From Toxorhynchites rutilus septentrionalis (Eukaryota; Arthropoda; Insecta; Diptera; Culicidae), in the NCBI RefSeq assembly GCF_029784135.1, contig NC_073746.1, positions 160,865,608 through 160,929,607 on the forward strand: a stretch of DNA of 64,000 nt, given 5' to 3'. A model generated the notes under the pieces. That model was not told the DNA's origin and made no database searches. It was given only the letters and a program-made list of their open reading frames with translations. A program made the translations under genes and the position numbers. The first letter of the stretch is position 1. Every line of letters begins with the position of its first letter. Below are positions 9,482 to 21,418 of the stretch, piece after piece.

Positions 9482-11237
9482 TTTTTGGAAAAAAAAATCG
9501 AGAAAATTCTATTTTTTCGCTTAAATTTCATTTCAACTTTTTATTCCTTGTTTTATTCATATTATCCACATTATATATATATAGATTCACTGGTCCTTGG
9601 ACCAGTTAAAAAGCGGAATTTCGTAAACAATCGACGCCATATTCAAATGGAAGTTTTGCTGTGAAGAGCATTCGAATGTAATTTGAAATTTTATGAAAAA
9701 TGACATTATTTCAAAAACATTGAGAAAATTACAGAAAAATGATTTCCTCAAATTATATTTCATACCTGTTGTCGCACTCAGTTCGAAACTTCCATTGGAA
9801 TCTTTTTGTTTATCCAATTTCATAATCAACGCGAATCAAACAATTTATTGAAGTTCCCCTCGATTTTATTTGACGTTTAACATGCCGGACCAGTTAAAAC
9901 GCGAGTGCCGATAACTGGTTTTCTCTTTTCGCACAGTTAGTAAATGTTTACTATATTAGTCTCAGGTCAAGAAAAGAACGCTTCAGCTAGACCCGATGTC
10001 ATCCAATTTCTTCACAATTTTTACTGCCAGCCTAGTTAACATATTAAGGACCACGCGTTTTGAGGCAAACTTGAACGCTTCATTTGTTCAGATTCCACGA
10101 ATGAGATCGTTTCCTTTGATGTGGATGAGACGAAGAGGAGCCATCGGTAGGTCTTGTTAGATTCTTGGCAAACCAATGATTTTGTGATCCAGAAAACTCG
10201 TAAGCGGTCCGTAATGTGTTAATCTGATGGTGTTAACATAATTTGTGATCACTTGTTTTGTAATGACCAAACTTACAAAACAATCATATCCTCAATTTAT
10301 GACCTTGAAATTTAAAATATTTATGAAATTTATCAGGTGGTTTTGGATGAGATTGAAATGAAAAACAAATTTACAAAAAAAAAACTCCAATCAAAAAGAT
10401 CGGAAAAATTTAAAAAAAAAGATCGATTTTCATGATTTTTGAGTACAAAGAATTGACCCAAAAAATCGGAAATCAGAGAGAAAAAGATCTATTTTCTGAA
10501 CATCGATCCAAGAGCGCTCAATCCTAGTTGGAATTCATCGAGATTAGTGGCTTGGTAAAAAATCATAACACAGATTTGCTTCCAGTCCCACCAGACGCAG
10601 ACCATGATTTCCTTCAGGCGAAAACCTGCTTTGGGGCTCAATTCACATGCCCAAGATTTCTTTAATTCAACATAATTATTTTGCCCTTCACAATTCGCTA
10701 CAAATATGTGTTTTCGTTGCGTTTATGAAACGAATTGCACATTGAGATGCGTTCCGGAATACGATTAGATTTGAAACTAGCACAATGCCGCATTCTTTAA
10801 TCTGATCGGTTGTACGAATTATGCAACCTTGGATTGCAAAATGCAAAAGTTGATCTCGTTCGGATTGCGATATGTTAAATCCGATCGGGATCCAGAATAT
10901 GCGTTAGTAGGTAGTCCATACATTGAAGCGCTTTTCTTACCCATGCTTCGCCAGGTGTTCATGAACGGTAGTTGTAGTGAACCGTAGCAAATCTAATAAT
11001 ACATGTGTCGTGTACCGAGGATTAATTTTGATAAGTGTCTCGATTTGATTGTCATCACTAGCAACATGAACTTTTCATACAACCTAATAGAATTATATTA
11101 TAAAAATTACTAGATATCAATGAAAAAAACATCATTGCAAGAAATAGATCTCCAGAGATACGGTCCGTGCACCTACGCAGTGGCGTAGCGTGACCGGGTG
11201 ACACCCTAGACGGATGTCTTGGTTGACATCCCTCTAA
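9482..11237. other. unassigned AT-rich spacer
   Basis: About 1.75 kb without a convincing gene, TIR pair or known repeat. A GACCAGTTAAAA motif occurs twice (near 9600 and 9889). Open frames are short and compositionally random. Confidence 0.5.
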
Positions 11238-11249
11238 TCAACCCTTGTT

Positions 11250-12012
11250 TTTTTTTATTTATAATGATACTACATCCCATTGAGAGATTAGATCTTCTTC
11301 ACAATTTTTCGCCAATAATCCCGATCCATGGCTGCAGTTCTCCAACTCCCGGCTGCACCGATTCTTGCCAAGTCCTGCTCCACCTGGTCCAACCACCTCG
11401 CTCGCTGGGCTCCTCTCCTTCTAGTTCCTACCGGATTCGATGCGAACACCATCTTTGCAGGGCTGCTGTCCGGAAATCTTGCAACATGCCCTGCCCATCG
11501 CACTCGTCCAGCCTTGGCGACTTTCTGAATGCTGGGTTCGCCGTAGAGTTGCGCCAGTTCGTGGTTCATTCTCCTTCTCCATACTCCGCTTTCCTGTACA
11601 CCACCGTATATTGTTCTGAGCACTCGGCGTTCGAAAACTCCAAGCGCTTGTGAGTCCTCTTCAAGCATCGTCCATGCTTCGTGCCCATAGAGAACAACCG
11701 GTCGAATTAGGGATTTGTACATGGTACACTTCGTACGGGGTCGAAGTTTGTTGGACCTCAAGGATTTGCGGAGCCCATAGTAGGCTCGACTTCCATTGAC
11801 AATGCGTCTTCGAATTTCACGGCTGTTGTTGTTGTCAGTTGTTATCAACGAGCCAGGGTAGACATATTCCTCTACCACCTCGAGCTCGTCGCCGTCGATC
11901 ACAACACTACTACCAAGAAGAACTCTGTTGCGATCAGTCCCTTAGTCTTAGACGCATTGATCCCAAGCCCAATCAGCCCTGCTTCGTGTTTCAGTCGGGT
12001 ATACAAGTCGGG
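11250..12012 (-). mobile_element. RTE-type non-LTR retrotransposon, 5'-truncated
   Basis: A 12-bp TSD, TCAACCCTTGTT, is present at 11238-11249 and 12013-12024. The 3' end, on the minus strand, finishes with a short A-rich tail seen as T's from 11250. The content is the C-terminal part of an RTE-type reverse transcriptase. The copy is about 763 bp long. Confidence 0.85.
11288..11995 (-). pseudogene. RTE-clade reverse transcriptase, C-terminal region
   Basis: The minus-strand frame 11288-11902 is continuous to its natural stop. It contains YPGSLITTDNNNSREIRRRI, LIRPVVLYGHEAWT, RVRWAGHVARFPD and ARWLDQVEQDL, the conserved run after the RT fingers/palm in RTE (and BovB-like) proteins. Upstream, GLGINASKTK (about 11950-11980) is the block just before it, but in a shifted frame. 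Endonuclease and catalytic RT blocks are missing because of 5' truncation. Such proteins drive target-primed reverse transcription. This copy is inactive. Confidence 0.8.
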
Positions 12013-12024
12013 TCAACCCTTGTT

Positions 12025-13185
12025 ATCAAGTTTTTTTTTGTGTTTTTAACACTGTAGGCAGCGTATCTTGAAAGATTTCATTATGATTCTTACTAGTCCA
12101 ATGATTGCTGTCGTCCACGTGATTTCAGGGGCATTCAAATACCTACGGAATATTGGTATCTCTAACAAAAACTCACTTTCTGAAACTTCTTCGTATTAAT
12201 TTTCCAGTTGCAGAATCGACGTTTTTAGTTCACTGTCAAATGTTAATAACATGCGCCGAGCTTGACTTGCTTCAACAATTTCGGCTACTTCTTTGGACGA
12301 TGACTCCAGCATTCACGCCTTATTTTTTTAGTCATTTTTAGTCTAGTTCTTCCGACTAGCTTGTTTATCTAACGACGAATTTTCCTTTCAGCAGCAAACC
12401 CGTAATCGTTGAATGGTTTTTTCGGCTGAATCGTGAATTAAAGGCGATGGAATTGTATGCTGTAAAAACGTGATTGTGGTGCTCGAAGATTACAATCGTC
12501 ACAAAACCTCAGAGCTCCATAGAGAGATAGTGGGTTCTCGTCAAGTGGATCTTGAAGAAGACGCAAAAAACCACAGTTGATGAAGGAGGTCGTTACCCAA
12601 ATCAGCAATCTAATTTCCTATCTAAGCAAAAATTGTTTTACATAAACCATACCATTTTCAATCTTGACGTGTGGGACATTTTCAAATATTCGATAATTAC
12701 GCGATGCAAGTACTGTCGAACATAATTCCATATTGTTTCGATGATCTATTATACAAAACTATTTCCTACTTTACATGACCCTTCAGTATTTCAATGAACT
12801 CGTTTTGCATCTCTAGAGAGAGATTAGAAACTTGCGATATTTGATATTTTGTACACTGCGTCACTGCAAATATGGAAGATTTTTTTTGTTCGTTTCAATT
12901 TTCGGAAAACCGATTGGGCCTCTATTACCGATTGGAATAAATCATTCAATCCAAGCTCATGTGCGTTTCTTTCAGAATATACATTTCAGGGAAGAAGTTC
13001 AGTTTTATGAAAAAATATGGATGTTTTACCAGGCAGCACTCTCAGGCAACTTAGTATTTTTATTGATGAATACAGAATTCTCAGGGTGGGCGTATAGTTT
13101 TAGAAATCTTGTAAATACAGAACAGATCTTATTCAATTTTGACTATAAACATGAATGTTTTACATAAAAAATATTTACCAATTTC
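12025..13185. other. unassigned AT-rich spacer
   Basis: No recognisable gene or repeat termini. Local open frames are short. Confidence 0.4.
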
Positions 13186-13290
13186 ATGTGGACATTATCT
13201 AAACCCCCTCCCCCTGGCCGTGGACAAGCGTGGACATTTTCGTAACCCCTACCCCCCTTTATGTTGACCACGTGGTATGTAGACAGCCCC
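13186..13290 (+). mobile_element. short palindromic MITE family B, copy 2
   Basis: It shares the GGACAAGCGTGGACATTT core and the C-rich blocks of copy 1 in the same orientation, and ends CCACGTGGTATGTAGACAGC then CCC. Here the right terminus is well preserved and the left is decayed, the reverse of copy 1. Confidence 0.55.
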
Positions 13291-13304
13291 TTAGTATCTG
13301 TTGA

Positions 13305-14311
13305 ACATCGAAAACTAATCGAGCAAATGGAGCCAAAATAGGCATGTGAAGGTTTTAGGAGGCAAGAAACGTTTCTATGGTGAATATACACTTCTCCCCC
13401 TCTCTAAGGGGGGCTATCATACAAATGAAACAAAAATTTCTGTATTACTCGAGAATTAATCAGGCAAACGAAACCAAATTTGGCATGTGGAGGTTTTAAC
13501 GTGCAAGAAATGTTTCTATGGTGATTCGACATACCTACCCCCTCTTTAAATGCAAGGGTGGCCGCCACACAAATGAAACACAAACTTATACATAACTCGA
13601 AAACTAATCAAGCAAATGGAGCCAAATGTGAGGGTTTCTAGGTACCAGAACTGTTTCTATGGTGGTATGACAGCGGGGTTCCATAATAATATTACACATA
13701 TTTCAACCAAACATCTTCCAACCAAACAAGACAATTGAAAATTTTCGGAAAACTCTGAAGGAAAATGGGAAAATTCGTAAAACTCAATTCTCATATGTTC
13801 TACAATTACATAGTGACAAGCGTTGTTAGTTCATTTGATGTTTGCGGTGACGAAATTTATCTTTGTTCAGAAGCGGAAATGGATTTAATGTGATAAAACG
13901 CACTCCTATATCTTCTTCTATCTATATAAATAAAAAAGGATCGCCGAATGTGTTGATAAGAGCAAAACTCGAGAATGGAATTGTCCGATTTAGGGCTATC
14001 TTCATTCAATCATATTTTCAGTATCAAATATTTATTCCATGTAACGGAGAAACATGTTATTTGCAAGTGGTTGAAAAATCTTGAACGAGAATTGTGTTTG
14101 AAAATAACGAGTTTTGGTAGAAGCACTTTTGGTAGAGTTTTGGTAGAAGCACTAGGGATTTTATAATAAAAGTATTTTTCATAGATTGATTAGAAGATCA
14201 ATCAATGAACAGTTCTGCGAGTGGACCCATGAACGTGCACTCAGTAAGAAAACGTGAATTTTATAACGAAAAATTAATTTTGAGCGGGACGAAGTTTGCC
14301 GGGTCACCGAG
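13305..14311 (+). mobile_element. Helitron-like non-autonomous element, copy 1
   Basis: It starts with three units of the family's roughly 145-bp tandem repeat (landmarks CATACAAATGAAACA, AATCAAGCAAATGGAGCC and TTTCTATGGTG). It continues through TCCATGTAACGGAGAAACAT and ends GACGAAGTTTGCCGGGTCAC, a decayed form of the family 3' end GCCGGGTCAGCTAG followed by T. The 5' tip is missing. Confidence 0.6.
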
Positions 14312-14399
14312 TTTACTATAAAATCGACAATAAATTAGAAATATTTTTTTTAAATATCTCGAGAATGGCTGCATTTAGAAGGAGATTGATGAAGTGATT

Positions 14400-14690
14400 T
14401 TTTGTTTTAAATCATATCAGGATTCATAATTTGTGGCTGAAATTGATTGTTAACATACAAAAATTCTAAGTTTCGAAAATTCATAAAAATTCAATGTTCC
14501 ACAAAGTTTGTTAAACATAGTATTATCATCTTGGACTTATTTTTTGAATTTTCTACATGACTTCTATTTTAAATGAAAAAAAAATTTAAAATGCATATTT
14601 AAGACATTTCAAAATTTCTCAGTGTATATTTTTTCACGTTTGAACATCAATACTCTATAACTCTTTCCAAGACATTATTTAATTTGGAAT
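14400..14690. repeat. interspersed repeat, inverted copy of 7080-7420
   Basis: It contains GGATTCATAATTTGTGGCTG, ATGTTCCACAAAGTTTG and ACATGACTTCTATTTTAAAT in the order expected for the reverse complement of the other copy. Non-coding and unidentified. Confidence 0.5.
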
Positions 14691-15139
14691 TGCTCCATAA
14701 TAAGAACCTTTTAACCGTGCAAAACATATTGTTTACTGACTGTAGTTTTTGGTGACATTATCATCAGTTTGTACCAAAACCAAGTTTTTGTTCGATGATA
14801 ATATGTTGTCACTGACTGCTTAAACACACCAAAAGTGGTAAAATGCACTGTCAGAGTCATTTTTGCGTATACAAAACTTTCTGGCGACGTTCTTCTGCTT
14901 CACTTCCATTTCTTTATAATTCATGAATTATTTGCGCATAACTGATCTTTAAACACCAGTATTCAATCTGTCACACGTGTATATGATAAAGCTACAAAAA
15001 GCTTAGTTCCAATATATTAACCGAATTCCGTTATTGAACTGAATCAGCGAAACAAAGAATCCACTAAATATACATTCTTCATTTTGTTTCTGATTTTAAA
15101 TGACGCTGATTATCGAATGTTTCCGTCTAACGGCACCTG
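14691..15139. other. unassigned AT-rich spacer
   Basis: No gene-like or repeat-like structure was seen. Confidence 0.4.
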
Positions 15140-16185
15140 TTAATGGTACATTTTCCCTTTCACTTTGGCGCTCACACTTCCATTTACCTGGAGCAACTAT
15201 TTCCTAGGAAATCCGAAATCCCGTTTGGCATTCCACCCACGTGAAGCACCCGATGGTTCCGAGGGAGCAAGTGAACACCGCACAAGCAGCAGTCGAAACA
15301 ATCAACCCAAACGGCAAATGTCGGAAAGCTTCGACTTTACACCAAGGTGGCTGTCTAAAATGCGGAAAGTTAATTGTTTAGCGTAGGGATTTCACACGCG
15401 CTCCATTTCCTAGGGATATTGGCGAACACGGTGCTCTCCATTACGATTCTCCGCCAGCTCAAGACCGTAGGTGTGCAAATTGGGTTCGGTAATAGCCTCC
15501 GGCAGCTTGGGAACAAATATCGGGGCGACGGGATGTGGTACGCACATCGTTCGATATTATACCGTAAGTCAATCCATCGACAGGCAATCGGATTTGCAAA
15601 TTGTTTGAGTTTCGTATTTTGCTTCACCCAATTCCAAAAGAAGTATTTATACATAAGGTGAATTCATCGCCATCCACCAGGCGCAGTACATTACAGTGTG
15701 CACATACCTCTGAACGAATTTATCCAGAACTTCCAACCAGAAATTCCATTATTCATCGGCAAATTTGTGCACAAACCCGCGCTACCCCGTATGGTCATTA
15801 GGTTAAAATATCCCGGGAAACGCATGGGTGCGAGATTGGTGCAGGAATGGGGGTTTTGCTGCCCCCGCCGGGCGCAATTATGTGATGAGAAAAAAGCACC
15901 AGTTTTACGCCTGGTTACCGCGAAAGTTTATTTTTCATGAAAGCCAGCCAAATGACTCCATTGAAGTGCTGTCGGGAAAGCTCAACTTTTATGAATAGAA
16001 TAACATCAGCATTATTCTTCCAGGAAGCGGGACAGGGGATCAGCAGGAGAGAGGGTTGAAAAGTTTTACGGAGACTGGTTCTAAACAATGTAAACCAAAC
16101 ATGGTTCATTCATTTAGGAATCGTGTTCTGATTCACGGCCCATTACGGTGGGAGGAGGGGGGGGGGCTTTTGTTTGGGTTACGGG
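15140..16185. other. GC-richer, apparently single-copy island
   Basis: Base composition and complexity differ from the surrounding AT-rich repeats, and no block recurs in the window. Between about 15414 and 15570 several overlapping frames on both strands stay open. The plus strand offers a splice-like acceptor (TTTCCTAG, ending at 15414) and donor-like GTAAGT (15569). The minus strand offers a 45-codon frame beginning MCVPHPVAPIF at 15564. None can be tied to a known protein. It is probably host intronic or regulatory DNA, possibly with a small exon. Confidence 0.4.
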
Positions 16186-17440
16186 GATGTTGGGAATAAT
16201 TCCTGTTTTCTGGATCCAATGGGGCGTTGGAATCAATTATAATTCGTGTTTTTGCGATTGTGTTTATGAGAAGGGATTCGATGAGGGATGCACATTTCGG
16301 ACACTTGTTACAATATAGGGAATCTAAATGTCTATATCATGTCAACTGTTATATGTACAAGACTTCGAAAAAAGTGCGAAGATTTGGTATTATTAGTGCT
16401 TTGTACTTCCATGTTTTGTCTGCGACATCGCAATAATCAATTTACAATAATTTAAGAACTGGTAATTGATTCTGTTCGAGAGTGCTCTCTATTTTGTAGA
16501 AATTTCGACTTTTTCGATTTTTTTAAAGGGTCTACCGAAATGGAATATTTGTTAAATCTTTATTCCACACACTGCATTTATGTGTCATCTGTCTTTATCC
16601 TCAGTTTTGAACTATAAATTGGTAAAATTGAAAACTATAATGATGTCAATACCGTGACAGTAATTCAAGTACACGATAGCTTCGGTTATGTTGCTCACAA
16701 CGCGAAACTTAAACAAGTAAACACTCTTGCGAATAGATTTTTAATCATCTCATGCATTCACACAGAACTTCTTCGGCTGAGCTAATTTTAATGATCTCGA
16801 GATCGGGCGCCAGTGTATCCTTCCGGTGTGATATTGTGATCCAAAACGAGGCCTCCCATTACGGTGACATTCTGCTGCAAGCATGAATTTTCATGTGGAG
16901 CGTTCCAGCCCATGCTGAACCGCTGGTCCTACATGGAAAATGTTGCTAACGATGTTAGCTTCGGCTCTCTCGCGCGTGTAGTTTCGCACCGGATGTGAAT
17001 TATTGCTCCCGTAAGGATGAATTATCTCTGATCTGTGTCGGAGGAAATTAATGCCCCGCCAGCCATATGTTGGGAATGGTAGGCGAACTCTTAAATCCGA
17101 GTGCTAACATTGACGCCGATTTAGCTCCAAGTTTATGACTCGCTGATTATGGCCACCTGGATTTGACGTCGAGTTGGTGAAATGAGCACACGTTCTGTCT
17201 TGTTGGTTGTTGATGTCGTTGTTTGCTCACGTATTAAAATCGATAGTCTCCTTGTTTGGTCTATTTGGGAGAGTACAAAATAAAAACTAAAAACAAAAAC
17301 TAGAAAAAATTAAGTTAAATGGTTTAATGTACTAAAAGCTAGAAAATAATAAGGCAAGTAGCAGTTAGTAGTTATCACATCCTCTCCTTCATTAATCTAG
17401 GGCAATGATGAGACTTAAATAAATGTTGAATGAAACCGTT
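16186..17440. other. mixed spacer; single-copy island at about 16790-17260
   Basis: The first part is AT-rich without features. From about 16790 to 17260 the sequence is GC-richer, non-repetitive and of high complexity. It includes GAGGCCTCCCATTACGGTGA and a stretch near CGCCGATTTAGCTCCAAG. No protein-coding frame stands out. Confidence 0.4.
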
Positions 17441-18400
17441 TAAGTAATTGGCTATTTTGTTACAGCGGCCATTTTGGATTTGAATTTTTCATAAAAAGCT
17501 GTAATCTACTGGTCAAGCTCCTTCACTTGATACCCATTTTGATGGGGTTTGTTTTGAGAAAATATGTATTTCGCCATTTTGTGTTGGCGGCCATTTTGTA
17601 TTTTCATTTTTTTTATAAATAACTGTGTTCTACTAGTCAATCCCTTTCATTTGATACAGAGATCGAAATGCTCGCCGATTTGAGACGAAAAACATCCATT
17701 TTCACCCACAGAGAAACATAGCTGAAAATATAGGAGGCGAGAGAATATTATACGCTCACTTCGATTATCGCGAGAAACGCAGAGCCGATTTTTATTTTTC
17801 GGTGAGTTATGATTGCCGAAAAATGGTCTCGTTTTCAGTGACTCCTTAATGCCGATAATGGTTTTTCACTTCTTCAGTACAGCTGAAAACATGCGGCAAT
17901 ATTGGATTTCATCGTGAAGTGAACATGAGATGGATTAATATTTGTACAATTCACACGCTGTCCAAATGCAGATCGTTTGGACGCTGCTCTAACAGACTAA
18001 TGTTGGTAAAGTTAGCTTTGATTTTTCACTCCATATTTTCAGTACCAAATGAGAGACGAAAAAGCATTCTCGTTGAACTTCCGAGATAGAGATTTTCGAC
18101 ATCTCTTTCTCTCTGAAAAAGAATTTTCGGTGAAAAGGACGAGACGAAAACATCAACAATACACAGTTCATCTAGATTGATTAAATGAATATTTATCGCG
18201 CAGCCGAGCGAGAATTTCGATCTCTGATTTGATACCCATATTGAAGGGGTTTTGAGAAAATATGTAATCCGCCATTTTGTAGCGGCCGCCATTTTGGATG
18301 TTCAAGATCACGGAATACGCAGTTTTATAATGACACCAGAGGTAAAGATTTGTTTTAAATTTCAGATCAATAGGTCAACAGGAAGGGAGTTAAATTTCTA
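17441..18400. repeat. tandem repeat with GCGGCCATTTTG motif, split by a hAT MITE
   Basis: Units recur at about 17460 and 17580, with a further unit at about 18235-18305. Each carries a GGCCATTTTG motif followed by TACTGGTCAA- or TTTGATACCCAT-like blocks and GAGAAAATATGTA. The 570-bp hAT-type element at 17657-18226 interrupts the array. Non-coding. Confidence 0.55.
17657..18226. mobile_element. hAT-type MITE with 8-bp TSD
   Basis: The left end reads CAGAGATCGAAATGCTCGC and the right end is its complement with one mismatch (18 of 19). An 8-bp duplication, ATTTGATA, lies immediately outside both ends (17649-17656 and 18227-18234). A CA...TG terminus plus an 8-bp TSD is the hAT superfamily signature. 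No transposase is encoded in the 570 bp. Confidence 0.85.
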
Positions 18401-18455
18401 TTAATGTGGTACAGCGCTACAGCCACAGTTACAAAGCTACAAAGTTACAAAGTCA

Positions 18456-18583
18456 CCTCATCTATCGGATTCTATAGCAAACTCACATTGGAACGGTTTT
18501 GCAGTTGAGTTATTAACTAAAAAAAAAAGACGATGAAGAGAAATCGATCAAGTCACTTACACCCCTTGCATTCTAAGCCCCTT
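18456..18583 (-). mobile_element. MITE family A, partial reverse copy
   Basis: Half of the family A unit in reverse orientation, from a CCTCATCTATCGGATTCTAT block to the terminus CATTCTAAGCCCC. It ends 21 bp before the next full copy, making a head-to-head pair. Confidence 0.7.
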
Positions 18584-18604
18584 AAATAAGTGCAAATCAT
18601 AATT

Positions 18605-18859
18605 GAGGGGCTTAGAATGCAAGGGGTGTAAGTAACTTGATCGATTCCTCTTCATCAACTTGTTCTTTAGTTAATTACTCAATTACAAAAACGTTCCAAT
18701 TTGAGTTTGCTATAGAATCCGATAGATGAGGTTTTGACCTATCTCCCACATTGTTAATTACAGCTGAGAATGAGTTTGCAGCTAAGTTATGACCAAAAGA
18801 GAGAGTCGATGTAGAGAAATCGATCAAATCACTTACACCCCTTTCATTCTAATCCCCTC
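18605..18859 (+). mobile_element. MITE family A, copy 2
   Basis: A full 255-bp copy with termini GAGGGGCTTAGAATGCAAGG and CATTCTAATCCCCTC. AATT is found immediately outside both ends (18601-18604 and 18860-18863), consistent with a 4-bp TSD. It has the same length as copy 1. Confidence 0.75.
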
Positions 18860-18895
18860 AATTATATTATGTTTACCGAGAGAAAATTGTTTTTT

Positions 18896-18951
18896 TTGAC
18901 TCGATTATCCGGAGTGAAAAAAAAAAACAATACTTCGGATAATCGAGTATT
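18896..18951. repeat. short inverted repeat ACTCGATTATCCGGAG
   Basis: GACTCGATTATCCGGAGTG and, about 18 bp later, CTTCGGATAATCGAGT form an imperfect stem around an A-run. It may be the collapsed remains of a small transposon. Family uncertain. Confidence 0.4.
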
Positions 18952-21418
18952 ATGAATAAGTTAGTTTAAGGAAATTGTATCTATTGGTTTTATATGTTAG
19001 TTGATACAAGAAATAAATGTAAATGTAAAATGTAAATATATATGGATTGGTATATTTGTTTGTAATTAAAAAATTGACGAGTAAATCCAAGTATAGACTT
19101 ATTTGAGAAGTAATTACGTTAAATGTCGGAAAAAACTTCCTTCAACAATATTACCTTTTCACGATCGATAATTAGCATCTGATACAGTTCACGACCGTGC
19201 TGCTGCCTTAATCATTGATCAACATGTTCCTCGTCAAGCGATAAACTGTCAGAAGAATGCACACAAAACTGACAATGATGCTTCTAACAAATCAGTATAG
19301 TTTCTAGTTTTTGATAACAGTTTTGATCTGGCATTTTAGCAAAATAATCACAAGGCATTTTTTTAGAAAGCTGTGTTTTTATATGCTTCTACTTGCTGTG
19401 CTTGAAAATCTGATGGGAAAGCACATTGATGTATTTGTGCCAAAGGGATTATAATTGAGACTCATTGTAGAATACTAATGAAATTTATAGAAAAGGGTCT
19501 TCCACGTCGTTACACTTAAATTATTCGAATCCTTCAAAACCTCAAAAATTATTTCGTCCCACGTGCACTAATCAAATCTGTCCGACACCAAATTATGTCC
19601 GGCGATCAGTTTAGTCTCGGGAGGGGTTACCAGGGCGCAAATTAGCATTCAAAACGACCCATAATTTTCTGCTTCCCAAATCCTGCAGAGAAACCATAGG
19701 TTGTTTCGACACAACAGCGCGATGGCGACAGTACGAACATGCTTATTGCTATCATCCATGTCGTTCCGCTTCGGACTAAGGCACCGTGAAATTGCATGAT
19801 TACACGCTCTTTTGTCAGGTGTGTACCGAGACCGAGGGAGAGGATAACTTTCGTCCGCTTGAAGCTGTTTTTATTCTAACAGCGTTCGATCGGAATGGCA
19901 ACAGTAAACTGTCAAATAGGACCATAATGCCTAGAATCCCTGGTTGCCGTCAAAAAGTGGGCATCCGTTTTATTAAACAATCCCTCACCAGATTTTATAT
20001 CTCTTCGGAGGGAGACAGCATCAGCGTTGCCCTTTTTTACACCTTGTCCAATCAAAGGTTGGGATGCTTGGTATGGTGCCCTTTGACCCTCGCATGCTCG
20101 CATAATACATAATATAATACTACAAAAATCGAGTTTTTCCAAACCCTACTCATTCTTGAAAGCACCTCACCCCCTTCCCCATCCCAAGCCGACATTCGTC
20201 TTCACACTTTTTGTTTTCTCCGCTTTCTTTGGCGCATTTGATGGATGGCTTATTGTGGATAAAACTGACTGCTGGCCACATGTTGATTACACGAATGCCA
20301 GCACGTGTCATGACGTTGAAGGTTTTGCCTTTTTGTCAGGCAAATAACCAACGGTCTCACGTTCGCATGACGAAGGAGCACGTCTCGCAATTGGGGTTAG
20401 CCAGAGGGACTCTAGTAGCCTAGTGGTGTTTCTCGCTGGATTTGCTTAATTGGCCTTGAAAAGGGTAGAGTAAGTACTGCTCAACGGTAGCTGGAGACTG
20501 ACTTGACGAGCCATCAGTACGCGCACTCTGTTAGGATCGGGTGCAAGGAGAAATAAGCAGTCTCCGGGCTCCCGGTAGGGATGATTACGTGGTCCGATTG
20601 CCGGAAAAAAGTTATAACGTTATTGAAAAAATGACTTGATGAATTCCACTCTTCGCGTTTTCGCTGCATGATTAATTAAGAATGAGAGATTCGTAGGATT
20701 AATATATTCTGCTTGAGCACCAAACATCCCTAGCCGAGGAGCATGTTGAACCCAACGTTCAGGATGGAGCAAAACGCGATAAGCCAAATGGAGGAAAATT
20801 CTTATGGCGTGCATTATTAATTCACCCGCAAGGAAATGGATCTGGATAACGAATCATTAGTCACGACATCCTCAGCCGGTGTATGCGTTCCTTCAGCGAA
20901 TGCAGCCGCTGTGTGTGTGTGTGTTTAGGTGGGAATGAGTGGTCCTGGTGCTGTCTCAGCGTTCGTTCCTTTCCCAGCTCCGAATCCTAATCGTTTACCT
21001 ATTAGAGATGTTTATCGCGGAGAGCTCACGTCCTCGATAGTTAGGAATAAGTTTACCGACTTTGTGCGGTATTGATGGAAGACAGAGCTGGGAACGATTT
21101 TAATACTCGGATTTGAATAAGATTAACAGATTATGATTATTTCTGTTCTTTTCGTTTTTCTATGTGTTCGAATCTAATGAATTCTTGAAAAGAGGTGTCA
21201 ACGTCAAATCTCAGCTAGACCTAATTCTGACAGTTCTTCGAATATTGCAATGCATTCGAAGATAGTATTATACGTCATCATATTCCCTTTAACCTTGATC
21301 TTACTATTCATTATGATATCTATTCATGCGTTCCTTAACTATAGAACCAGATGGGAATTAATTACTCTATACCAAACTAACATAAATTTCGGTTGGATTA
21401 CATCAAATTTCAAATATG
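18952..21418. other. mostly single-copy sequence
   Basis: The first 600 bp are AT-rich. From about 19550 to 21070 the sequence is GC-richer and not repeated in the window, with a short GT microsatellite near 20912-20926. No frame shows a recognisable domain, and frames such as 19786-20112 lack start context or homology cues. It is plausibly host intron or intergenic DNA. Confidence 0.4.

Noticed and set aside
9359..13290. a single 3.9-kb transposon bounded by the two GGGGCTGTCCACA ends
   Set aside because: The two short repeats share a core in the same orientation and each has a decayed partner terminus, so they are two separate MITE copies rather than one TIR pair.
18896..18951. transcription terminator hairpin
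   Set aside because: Rho-independent terminators do not apply in this eukaryotic context. The stem is more likely transposon debris.
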